Positions 1-8,392 of a stretch of 16,451 nt of DNA are shown in pieces. The notes beneath the pieces were generated by a model. The model was given only the letters and a program-made list of their open reading frames with translations, was not told the origin of the DNA and did not search any database. A program made the translations under genes and the position numbers. Location of the stretch: NCBI GenBank assembly GCA_945873675.1, contig CAMCEP010000030.1, forward strand, positions 1-16,451. Direction: 5' to 3'. The stretch is from Asaia bogorensis (GTDB lineage Bacteria > Pseudomonadota > Alphaproteobacteria > Acetobacterales > Acetobacteraceae). How positions within the stretch are numbered: the first letter of the stretch is position 1; every line of letters begins with the position of its first letter.

Positions 1-1034
<1,034 letters not shown>

Positions 1035-1118
1035 GGGAGACCTTGATACCCCATCCCCCGATTCGGCGCCAGCTGATTAGAGCCCCATCGGCCAAGCATG
1101 GAGCCGGGCGGTGGTTAG

Positions 1119-1523
1119 ATGAATTTTTACGTCGAGCTAGTTTACTGCGAATCTGTGGGTAGCGACCCCTGTAGGTCAGTCAGGAATTTCCCAATGCGCG
1201 TAGAAAGCCGGCCGGATGGCTCGGAGATCCATATTCCAGAGGCGGGCGATTTGGTGCGGCTGACCCGCGATGAGTCAGGCCCTATTGTCACCGCACATGC
1301 CGGCGAATGGGGCCGTATCATCAGGATCACGAGCAGAAACACGCTCGACATTCAGCTCGCTGGATATTCTCGCCCGCGTGGTGTCGCCATGGCCCTGGTC
1401 AGCGACTTCCCGTCTATCAATGTTGTACCCTGCGACGCGCGTGGCTTACCGACCGATGGTAGGCATTGGGGGTCATGGGAAGAACGCCGTGGCGGAGGGT
1501 CGGCAAAAAAGGCGCGTCGCTAG
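1119..1523 (+). CDS. Small hypothetical protein, possible SH3/KOW-like beta fold
   Basis: Not recognised. The 134-residue frame is divergent from pyrG. Residues 42-85 (GDLVRLTRDESGPIVTAHAG, then EWGRIIRIT) alternate hydrophobic and charged residues in a pattern that suggests short beta strands, loosely like KOW/SH3-type small domains; this is an impression, not a match. The C-terminus is basic and glycine-rich (ERRGGGSAKKARR). Two starts are possible: ATG 1119 with a weak upstream site, or ATG 1194, which has AGGA about 9 nt upstream and removes a less protein-like first 25 residues. A competing minus-strand ORF at 1142-1351 looks less protein-like. It may be a real orphan gene or a chance frame. 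Confidence 0.45.
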   Translation: MNFYVELVYCESVGSDPCRSVRNFPMRVESRPDGSEIHIPEAGDLVRLTRDESGPIVTAHAGEWGRIIRITSRNTLDIQLAGYSRPRGVAMALVSDFPSINVVPCDARGLPTDGRHWGSWEERRGGGSAKKARR

Positions 1524-1650
1524 GGTATTTTGTTCAACCGCGCTTCCCGCTGAGAAGCATTCAGGCACTCGGTGGCTCAGAAAACACCATATAACAAGGG
1601 CGTAGGGGCTGTGCCTGCTGCATAACCGGTCCATCCTGGCACGGGGCGCA

Positions 1651-2478
1651 CTAGCGTCCGCTCGGTCCTGCCTCAATCAGTGCCAGATTCTGTGCTGCAA
1701 GATCGGCGGTGGCACTATCTGGCGCCAATTCCAGCACCCTTTCCCAATCACGCCGCGCGGCTTCGGCCTCACCGCGCAATTGGCGCAGAATGCCCCGTTC
1801 CAACAGCGCCTCCACATTGCGCGGCGCCAGGCGGAGCGCGGAGGTGATGCTGTCTTCCGCCGGGCGCAGCCTTTCCAACCGGCGCTGCGCGGCGGCGCGC
1901 CAGATCCAGGCCTCGGCCCGGTCGGCATCCAGCACCACGGCCAGGTCAAGATCAGCCAAGGCATTGGCTTCCTGATTGAGCGCGAGGCGCGCCATGGCGC
2001 GTTCCAGCAGCAAATCCGCATCCTGCGGCGTGAGCGCAAGCGCCAGGCTCGCCGCGGCCGCCGCACGTTGTGGCTTGCCGGCCGCGCGCCAGGCTTCCGC
2101 CGCCTGGCCAAATACCGCTGAGCGTGCGGCGAGCCCTGCTTCACTGCGGGCTGCGATGCGTTCCAAGGCTTCTGCCGCCGCATCCGGCTCCCCAAGGCTG
2201 AGCTGCGCGAGCGCTTCGCATTGCGCGGCACCCTCGCCGCCGCCCTGCATATGCCAATCCCGCGCAAAGCCGCGCGCGCCGGCGGGATCAACCAGCAAAA
2301 GGTCAAGGCAGCGCGTATATTCTGGCGCCTGGGAGAGCCTAGGCGGCTCAGGTGGCACCGGCAGCGCGGCATCTTCCTGCGCGGTGGAAAGCACGCCCGA
2401 AAGCCACAGACCGCCTGCCGCGCCCAAAACCAAAAGCGCCGTGGCAACCCCGATCAGCTTTATGGGCTTCTGAACCAT
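1651..2478 (-). CDS. Membrane-anchored tetratricopeptide repeat protein
   Basis: A 275-residue protein with an N-terminal hydrophobic segment (about residues 8-31, IGVATALLVLGAAGGLWLSGVL), most likely an uncleaved signal anchor, then a proline-rich linker (PVPPEPPRL) and an alpha-helical body facing the periplasm. Residues 140-260 contain at least three TPR-like units with the usual A/L/P spacing: ALALTPQDADLLLERAMARL, AVVLDADRAEAWIWRAAAQR, and ALRLAPRNVEALLERGILRQ followed by VLELAPDS. TPR proteins act as scaffolds for protein-protein contacts; the partner is not visible. It is transcribed divergently from the SDR gene at 2566 and converges on the small ORF ending at 1523. Codon usage resembles its neighbours. 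No strong Shine-Dalgarno is seen before the ATG at 2478. Confidence 0.85.
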   Translation of the reverse strand: MVQKPIKLIGVATALLVLGAAGGLWLSGVLSTAQEDAALPVPPEPPRLSQAPEYTRCLDLLLVDPAGARGFARDWHMQGGGEGAAQCEALAQLSLGEPDAAAEALERIAARSEAGLAARSAVFGQAAEAWRAAGKPQRAAAAASLALALTPQDADLLLERAMARLALNQEANALADLDLAVVLDADRAEAWIWRAAAQRRLERLRPAEDSITSALRLAPRNVEALLERGILRQLRGEAEAARRDWERVLELAPDSATADLAAQNLALIEAGPSGR

Positions 2479-2565
2479 GACATTCTATGTAGCTCAGCTG
2501 TCGCGCCATGGTAGCATCCGACCGCAGCAGATAACCTTTTTATGATGGCGCGTGGCGGAAAAACC

Positions 2566-3417
2566 ATGGAACAGAACAGTCAACTGATTATCGCCGGGCT
2601 GGGCTATGCCGGGTGCGCCGTTGCCGAGGCCGCCTCTGGCGCCGGTTGGCGTGTGATTGGCACCTCGCGTCAGCCGGGGGCCGTGAAGGCACCGGCGGGG
2701 GTTGAGGTGATCAGCTTCGACGCCGCCGGCCCGGCCTTCGCGGCGGCGAGCCATTGGCTGATAACCATACCACCGGATGAGGCGGGAGACCCGGTGCTGC
2801 GCCGCCATGCCGCAGCCCTGGCTTCGGGCCATCAGCGCTGGATCGGCTATCTTTCCACCACCGGGGTTTATGGCGATCGTGGCGGCGGCACGGTGGATGA
2901 GGCGACACCCCCCGCGCCTGGCCAGGCGCGTAGCCAAAGGCGACTGGCGGCAGAGGAGGCCTGGCGCACGGCGCGGCCTGCGGGTGCGGCGCTGGATATT
3001 TGCCGAGTTGGCGGGATTTACGGGCCGAGGCGGGCACCCTTTGCCGAATTACGCGCTGGCGTGGCGCGGCGCGTGGTGAAGCCCGGCCATGCCTTTGGCC
3101 GCATTCATCGCGATGACATTGCCCATGCGGTGATGGCCGCCATCAGCAACCCATCTGAACCTGCCTGCCGCGTGCTGAATTTTGTGGATGATGAGCCGGC
3201 GGAAAGCGCGGCCGTCATGGCGGAAGCGGCGCGGCTTTTGGGCATGGCGCCACCGCCGGCCATTCCGTTTGAAGAAGCGCGCTTAAGCATGTCGCCCATG
3301 GCGCTATCCTTCTGGGCAGAAAATCGCCGCGTTGCGAATACGGCTACCAAGGGAGCTTTGGGCATTCAATGGCGCTATCCGACTTATCGCGAAGGTCTGG
3401 CGGCGAGTTTGGAATAG
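2566..3417 (+). CDS. Atypical SDR / NAD-dependent epimerase-like protein (YeeZ type)
   Basis: A 283-residue Rossmann-fold protein. The nucleotide-binding glycine motif GLGYAG is at residues 11-16, close to the N-terminus, as in the YeeZ group of extended SDRs. The segment IGYLSTTGVYGDRGGGTVDE (about 93-112) and RVGGIYGPRRAPF (147-159) are the other family hallmarks. The usual YxxxK catalytic pair is not seen where expected; RSQRRLAAEEAW stands there, so oxidoreductase activity is uncertain and a nucleotide-sugar or redox-sensing role is equally possible. The start at 2566 is preferred over ATG 2542 because GGCGGA (2554-2559) lies 6 nt upstream. No operon partner: the next gene (hyuB-like) converges on it after a 170-bp gap. 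Confidence 0.85.
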   Translation: MEQNSQLIIAGLGYAGCAVAEAASGAGWRVIGTSRQPGAVKAPAGVEVISFDAAGPAFAAASHWLITIPPDEAGDPVLRRHAAALASGHQRWIGYLSTTGVYGDRGGGTVDEATPPAPGQARSQRRLAAEEAWRTARPAGAALDICRVGGIYGPRRAPFAELRAGVARRVVKPGHAFGRIHRDDIAHAVMAAISNPSEPACRVLNFVDDEPAESAAVMAEAARLLGMAPPPAIPFEEARLSMSPMALSFWAENRRVANTATKGALGIQWRYPTYREGLAASLE

Positions 3418-3587
3418 CAGGGAACGCCTGGGCGATGATCGGTTGGCCAAGGCGATGCTTTGCGGGCGCTTACCTTGACCAAGGGAAGGTGGCGGCGAAA
3501 GGCGTGCAGAACATTCAAATCGTGGCAACTGCATGCCAAAAGCGCAATCAGGGGTAACGCCATTCCATGGAACAGCGTAACGCTGAG
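3418..3587. other. Convergent intergenic gap, no gene supported
   Basis: The 170 bp between the ends of the SDR gene and the hyuB-like gene hold a short open frame (part of 3369-3557, plus) that overlaps the SDR gene and does not look like protein. A small inverted repeat ACCTT/AAGGT (3472-3476 and 3486-3490) is present but lacks a T-run, so it is not called as a terminator. Confidence 0.5.
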
Positions 3588-5360
3588 TTAGCCTAATCCG
3601 CGCCCGGCACGAAGCCGTTGGGTCGCCACAACATCCACCTCACCCGCCGCGGAGATCGCAACGCCATAGTCGCGTTCGGCACTGGTCTTTGAAATCAGCC
3701 CATCCAGCAAATCCGCGCGCACGGTCTCGGGCGGGCGCTTGAAGGGTTCTCCATACCCGCCGCCGGCAGGTCCTTCGCAGATGAAGATATCGCCAACCCT
3801 TGTGGCCATATGGGGAACCTTGGAAGGAAGGGCGATGCTCTCCCCTGTTTCGGCGCGGCGCAATGTAAGCCGCGCGGTTGCGCCATCGCGCCCGCCAAAC
3901 AGGCCCCAGGGCTTGAAGCGATGGCCTTCACCTTCAACGCTTGCGCCGCCATCACTCAGCAAACGGAATTCGCGCACGCTGCCTAGCCCGCCGCGCCATT
4001 GCCCGGCGCCGCCCGCATCTTCGCGCAATTCATAGCGTTCAACGCGCAGGGGCAAATGGGTTTCAATATCCTCGATCGGGTTGTTGCGGGTATTGGCGTA
4101 AAGCGTGTCCACGGCATCCATGCCATCCGCACCTGGCCGGCCGCCATAGCTGCCTTCGAAGATTTCCATATGCACCCAATGCGTATTGCCCTTCAGGCCA
4201 GAAAACGCGATGACCTTCAGATTGCCGATCCCCGCACAAACCTGATCGGGCACGGCCTGCGCCAAGGCGCGCATCACCGTATCGGCCACCTGATTACCTG
4301 GGCAGAAACGCGCAATTGTCGGCGCAGGAAATTCCGGATTAGCGAGGCAGCCTTTGGGCGCGATGATTTCAATTGGCCGCGTCAGCCCCTCATTCACCGG
4401 AATATGGCCATGTACGGCAGTGTCCAACAGCACTGACCGCACCGTGAGCCAAATCGCAACATCCACCGTGCCGGTGAAAGGCATATTAATGGGGCGATCT
4501 TTTACCTGTGGCGCGGTGCCAGTGAGGTCAACAATCAGGCGATCACCCTGCTTCGTGACTGTCGCCACAATCGGAAGGTCACGCTTGGCTGGATCAGGGC
4601 TATCGGCATAGCCATCAATGAAAGTCTCCGCACGCCAAGACCCTTCCGGCAAGCGCTGAATGGCTTGCCGCATCAGGCGTTCGGCGTGGTCCATCAAGGA
4701 TTCGCACGCGGCGCGGAAGGTCGGCAGGCCATATTGCGCAATCAGCGCTTCCATGCGTTCCGCACCGATGCGGCTTGCGGCAACCTGCGCTTCCATATCG
4801 CCGACCACAAGGTCAGAGGCGCGGATATTGTCGCGCAGGATCTGCCAGACAGCATCATTGCGGATGCCGCGATCATAGACCTTGATGGCCTTGAATTGCA
4901 GACCTTCAGCATAGGCATCAATAGCGTCCACAATGCCGCAAGACCCGGGCGTCAGCGCTCCAATATCCAAATGATGCGCGGTGGTGCCGGAAAAGCCGAC
5001 CAATTCCCCCTGATGGAATACCGGCACAATGAAGGCGACATCCGGGCCGTGTGAGGCCCCGCCATAGGGATCATTATGCATAATCACATCACCAGGCCGC
5101 ACCGCATCACCACGCGCCTGCAAGGTCTTCAGGATATGCTTCACATAGCCAGGAATGGGGCCCGATTGCAGTGGCGTGGATTGCGCGGATTCCGCCAAGC
5201 CCCTGCCATGCGCATCCACCAGCGCCGCGCCGAAATCCTCACTTTCGCGAATAATGGAGGAATAGGACATGCGCATCAGCTTATAGCCGATTTCAACGGC
5301 AATGTTTTCAAGTGCGCCCTGAATGACGCTGGCCGTGACGGGGTCTACCTGCTGGTTCAT
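3588..5360 (-). CDS. hyuB: Hydantoinase B / oxoprolinase beta-type subunit
   Basis: 590 residues, the usual size for the B (catalytic/metal-binding) subunit of ATP-dependent hydantoinase/oxoprolinase and related carboxylases. Visible family blocks: MDPVTASVIQGALENIAVEIGYKLMRMSYS-like N-terminus (here MNQQVDPVTASVIQ), HNDPYGGASHGPD at 95-107 and TTAHHLDIGALTPGS at 126-140, which carry the His/Asp residues that bind metal in the family, and the C-terminal GGAGQWRGGLGSVREF and GGRDG motifs. With HyuA it would hydrolyse a cyclic amide or imide with ATP hydrolysis, as in N-methylhydantoinase (EC 3.5.2.14) or 5-oxoprolinase. Acetophenone carboxylase and caprolactamase have the same architecture, so substrate and even reaction type remain open. 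It is the last gene of the operon, 9 bp after hyuA; AAGGA lies about 7 nt before the ATG. Confidence 0.92.
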   Translation of the reverse strand: MNQQVDPVTASVIQGALENIAVEIGYKLMRMSYSSIIRESEDFGAALVDAHGRGLAESAQSTPLQSGPIPGYVKHILKTLQARGDAVRPGDVIMHNDPYGGASHGPDVAFIVPVFHQGELVGFSGTTAHHLDIGALTPGSCGIVDAIDAYAEGLQFKAIKVYDRGIRNDAVWQILRDNIRASDLVVGDMEAQVAASRIGAERMEALIAQYGLPTFRAACESLMDHAERLMRQAIQRLPEGSWRAETFIDGYADSPDPAKRDLPIVATVTKQGDRLIVDLTGTAPQVKDRPINMPFTGTVDVAIWLTVRSVLLDTAVHGHIPVNEGLTRPIEIIAPKGCLANPEFPAPTIARFCPGNQVADTVMRALAQAVPDQVCAGIGNLKVIAFSGLKGNTHWVHMEIFEGSYGGRPGADGMDAVDTLYANTRNNPIEDIETHLPLRVERYELREDAGGAGQWRGGLGSVREFRLLSDGGASVEGEGHRFKPWGLFGGRDGATARLTLRRAETGESIALPSKVPHMATRVGDIFICEGPAGGGYGEPFKRPPETVRADLLDGLISKTSAERDYGVAISAAGEVDVVATQRLRAGRGLG

Positions 5361-5369
5361 GGCTGATCC

Positions 5370-7439
5370 TTAAACCGCGATGATCAGATTGCCACCGATA
5401 TCGGCGGTGATGGTGCTGCCTGGCGGGACAACCGTAGTGCTATCCGTCTGCAAGACAATAACAGGTCCTGGAATGGCCACGCCTATTGGCAGCAAATCGC
5501 GGCGTAGAAACGCGGTTGGGGGTGCAATGGGCGCACCGCCCGGCCCCGCAAAAACCACTGGGCTATGGCGAACCAAGGCATGATCAAGATTGCCACCATT
5601 TGCCGGCGCGGGCGGCTTGCCAAGCTTTGGCCGAGGCCCAAAACCCGTGACGCGCAGATTGACGATTTCAATCACGCTGTCGGTGAAAGCATGGCCATAT
5701 TCTGCGCGATGCTGCTCATGAAAGCGCGTGAGCGCTTCAGCCAAGGCGGCTTCATCTACTGCACCGGCATTGAAGGCGACGCGCAGTTCATAGCCCTGGC
5801 CAACATACCGCAAATCACCAGCACGTTCATATCGCGCAGAGGCAGGATCAAGCCCATCGGCCGCGAATTGCGCGGCAATCTCGGCTTCCATCGCCGTGAA
5901 ATCTTGCGTCATGCGTGCAAGATCGGGCGCGTTTGAAAACTGAAAGCAGGTGCGCACCGCATCATACTTCAGATCAGTGGTGAGCAAGCCCATGGCCGAG
6001 GTAATGCCTGGCGCAGGTGGAATGATGACTTCCTTGATGCCAAGCGTTTGCGCCACTTCCACCGCATGCAAAGGCCCTGCGCCACCAAAGGCCACCAGCG
6101 CATAGCCCCTGGGGTCGATGCCCTTTTGCACCGTACGGCTGCGAATAGCATTGGCCATATTGGCGTTGATGATTGTCAGAATGCCAAGCGCCGCGCGGTC
6201 TGGCGCCAGGCCAATCTCACCGGCGAAGCGTTCAATCACAGTCTTGGCAGCAGCCATATCAAGCGCCATGGCGCCGCCCAGAAAATTCTCAGGATCCAGA
6301 CGGCCGAGCACGATATTCGCATCCGTCACCGTAGGCAGCGTGCCGCCGCGCCCATAGCCGGCGGGACCAGGCATGGCGCCGGCGGATTGCGGCCCCACGC
6401 GAAACGCCCCACCCGCATCCAGCCGTGCAATGGAACCGCCGCCAGCGCCGATGGTGTGGATATCAATCATTGGGGTCAGCAAGGGAAAGCCCGCAATCCA
6501 GGTATCGCGCGCGGTTGCCTCAGCAAAGCGGCCTGCTGTCACAATGCCGATATCGGCGGAAGTGCCGCCGATATCAAAAGTGATCAGATTGTCGCGCCCT
6601 GAGAGCGCGCCGGCCCAAATGCCGCCCAGAACGCCGGCCGCCGGGCCAGAGAGCATGGTGATCACCGGGCGATCCGCAACCATTTTCGCAGTGGCGACAC
6701 CGCCATTTGATCCCATGATGTGCAAATCGGCCTGCAGGCCACCCGCGCGCATGCGCCCTTCCAGTCGCGCGACATAATCCCTGACGGCCGGCCCAACAAA
6801 GGCATTCATCGCCGTGGTGGTGAAGCGTTCAAATTCGCGGAATTGCGGCGCCACATCCGCGGATATGGTGACAAAAGCCTCGGGAAATTCTTCCAGCACA
6901 ATATCGCGCGCGCGGCGTTCATGGCTGGGATTGAGGTACGAAAACAGGAAGCAGATGGCGATGGAGGCAATGCCTTGGGATTTGAAATGCCGCGCTGCAT
7001 CCCGCACCTCATTTTCCGCCAGCGGGATCAGTACATCGCCACGCGGCGGGATCAGTCTTTCGCTGACCACCAGGCGGTGACGGCGTTTGACAAGCGGTGT
7101 GGCCTGCCAGGGGATGCGTTGCTGAATGGAGTAATGTTCTGGGCGTTGATGGCGGCCGATATGCACCACATCGCGATAGCCCCGTGTGGTGATCATGCCG
7201 CATTCGGCGCCGCGATATTCCAGTGCGGCATTGGTGGCGATCGTGGTGCCATGCAGCACATGGCCAACCTCACCGGGCGCCACCCCCGCCTTGCCGCAGA
7301 GGCCAAGAATGCCCTCCACCACCCCAATCGAAGGATCAGCCGGCGTTGTGGAGACCTTGTGGATCGTGACGCTGCCGCTTGCGGTATCCGTCAGGACAAG
7401 GTCGGTGAAGGTGCCACCAACATCAACACCAACCAGCAT
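5370..7439 (-). CDS. hyuA: Hydantoinase A / oxoprolinase alpha-type subunit (ATPase)
   Basis: About 690 residues with an actin/ASKHA ATPase fold. The phosphate-1 loop VGVDVGGTFTDLVLTD opens the protein, HGTTIATNA follows near 64, GSNGG near 244, LSGPAAG near 264, the second phosphate loop FDIGGTSADI near 289, PQSAGAMPGPAGYGRGG near 351 and the adenosine-contact motif FGGAGPLHA near 452. All are intact, so an active ATP-dependent ring-opening (or carboxylating) enzyme with HyuB is expected in the cytosol. Start: GTG at 7442 would overlap the deacetylase by four bases (GTGA), while ATG at 7439 shares one base with its stop (TGATG); ATG is preferred. Either way translation is coupled to the upstream gene. 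Similar subunits occur in N-methylhydantoinase, 5-oxoprolinase and acetophenone carboxylase. Confidence 0.93.
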   Translation of the reverse strand: MLVGVDVGGTFTDLVLTDTASGSVTIHKVSTTPADPSIGVVEGILGLCGKAGVAPGEVGHVLHGTTIATNAALEYRGAECGMITTRGYRDVVHIGRHQRPEHYSIQQRIPWQATPLVKRRHRLVVSERLIPPRGDVLIPLAENEVRDAARHFKSQGIASIAICFLFSYLNPSHERRARDIVLEEFPEAFVTISADVAPQFREFERFTTTAMNAFVGPAVRDYVARLEGRMRAGGLQADLHIMGSNGGVATAKMVADRPVITMLSGPAAGVLGGIWAGALSGRDNLITFDIGGTSADIGIVTAGRFAEATARDTWIAGFPLLTPMIDIHTIGAGGGSIARLDAGGAFRVGPQSAGAMPGPAGYGRGGTLPTVTDANIVLGRLDPENFLGGAMALDMAAAKTVIERFAGEIGLAPDRAALGILTIINANMANAIRSRTVQKGIDPRGYALVAFGGAGPLHAVEVAQTLGIKEVIIPPAPGITSAMGLLTTDLKYDAVRTCFQFSNAPDLARMTQDFTAMEAEIAAQFAADGLDPASARYERAGDLRYVGQGYELRVAFNAGAVDEAALAEALTRFHEQHRAEYGHAFTDSVIEIVNLRVTGFGPRPKLGKPPAPANGGNLDHALVRHSPVVFAGPGGAPIAPPTAFLRRDLLPIGVAIPGPVIVLQTDSTTVVPPGSTITADIGGNLIIAV

Positions 7440-8347
7440 CACTTACCCTTTTTTCCCTTGCCTGCGGTTGCCTTGCGCGGAAAGCGCTTGCGGAAATCCG
7501 CTGCCATGTCTTCCAAGGTCACGAAGCGCACGCCAGGATGCTTCAGCATATGGCCAATCAGGCGTTCCAGCATCAGCAAGACTTGCGGCCGGCCGGATAC
7601 ATCCGGGTGGATTGTCATGGGAACCACTGCGTAATCATATTCGCGGTAGATGAAATCAAAATGGTCGCGCCAGATCTGTTCAAGCTGATGCGGTGAGACA
7701 TAGCCATGGCTATTCGGGAATTTCTTCACGAACATCATGGGCGGTAGATCATCCAAATACCAGGACGCAGGAATTTCAACCAGATTGGTTTCCTGCCCAC
7801 GGGTGAAGGGTTTCATCCAGCTTGAAGCCGGTTTGCTGTAATCAATCGGCGTCCAACTATCGCCGGTGCGCACATAATAAGGCTCTGCATCCTGATGCAT
7901 CAGCGAATGATCATACGCGATGCCGCGTTCGATCAGGATTTCAATGGAGGTTGCGGATACTTCCCACCAAGGTGCCACATACCCAACTGGACGCCGGCCC
8001 CAGTATTTTTCGATCAGGCCGATGCATTTATCAAAAATTGCCTCTTCCTGGGTGCGCGAAAGTGCCAGGGGATTTTCATGGCTATAGCCATGCAGGCCAA
8101 TCTCATGCCCGGCCTTGGCCACCATCTCTGTCTCCTTGGGGAAGGATTCGATGGTGTGGCCTGGGATGAACCAGGATTGCTTCATGCCGAAGCGATCAAA
8201 AAGGCGCAGCAGGCGCGGCATACCAACCTCAGCCGCGAAGACACCGCGGCTGATATCGCCGGGGCTATCCTCACCCATATAGCTGCCGAGCCAGCCCGCC
8301 ACGGCGTCACAATGCACGCTAAATGCGCAGAGAATTTCCTTTGCCAT
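7439..8347 (-). CDS. NodB-fold polysaccharide deacetylase-like hydrolase (PuuE/PgdA group)
   Basis: 302 residues, NodB-homology (carbohydrate esterase 4) fold without a signal peptide, so it acts in the cytosol. Metal and catalytic motifs are present: HCD at 12-14, HGYSHE at 86-91, a third motif RPVGYVAPWW at 119-128, and TIHPD at 245-249. The D14/H86/H90 arrangement is, from memory, the same as in the Helicobacter pylori PgdA-type enzymes, which group with PuuE allantoinases and cyclic imide hydrolases rather than with true cell-wall deacetylases. Placement between an amidohydrolase and HyuAB argues for hydrolysis of a small cyclic amide, imide or ureide instead of a polysaccharide. GGGAGAG lies a few bases before the ATG. 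The C-terminus is lysine/glycine-rich (KATAGKGKKGK). It may add a ring-opening or deacylation step to the pathway. Confidence 0.88.
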   Translation of the reverse strand: MAKEILCAFSVHCDAVAGWLGSYMGEDSPGDISRGVFAAEVGMPRLLRLFDRFGMKQSWFIPGHTIESFPKETEMVAKAGHEIGLHGYSHENPLALSRTQEEAIFDKCIGLIEKYWGRRPVGYVAPWWEVSATSIEILIERGIAYDHSLMHQDAEPYYVRTGDSWTPIDYSKPASSWMKPFTRGQETNLVEIPASWYLDDLPPMMFVKKFPNSHGYVSPHQLEQIWRDHFDFIYREYDYAVVPMTIHPDVSGRPQVLLMLERLIGHMLKHPGVRFVTLEDMAADFRKRFPRKATAGKGKKGK

Positions 8348-8392
8348 TTTTCTCTCCCGACCGAGAATTAGAGCATAGGTGAAGCGGCAACC

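Noticed and set aside
1058..1091. CCGAT/ATCGG inverted repeat upstream of pyrG
   Set aside because: Five-base arms with a 24-base spacer are expected by chance.
1542..1558. GCTTC/GAAGC hairpin as terminator between convergent genes
   Set aside because: Only five pairs and no T-run on either strand.
1677..2447. 256-aa minus-strand frame rich in Arg and Trp
   Set aside because: Shifted-frame shadow of the TPR gene.
6720..7634. 304-aa plus-strand open frame
   Set aside because: Antisense to hyuA and the NodB gene, which carry intact family motifs.
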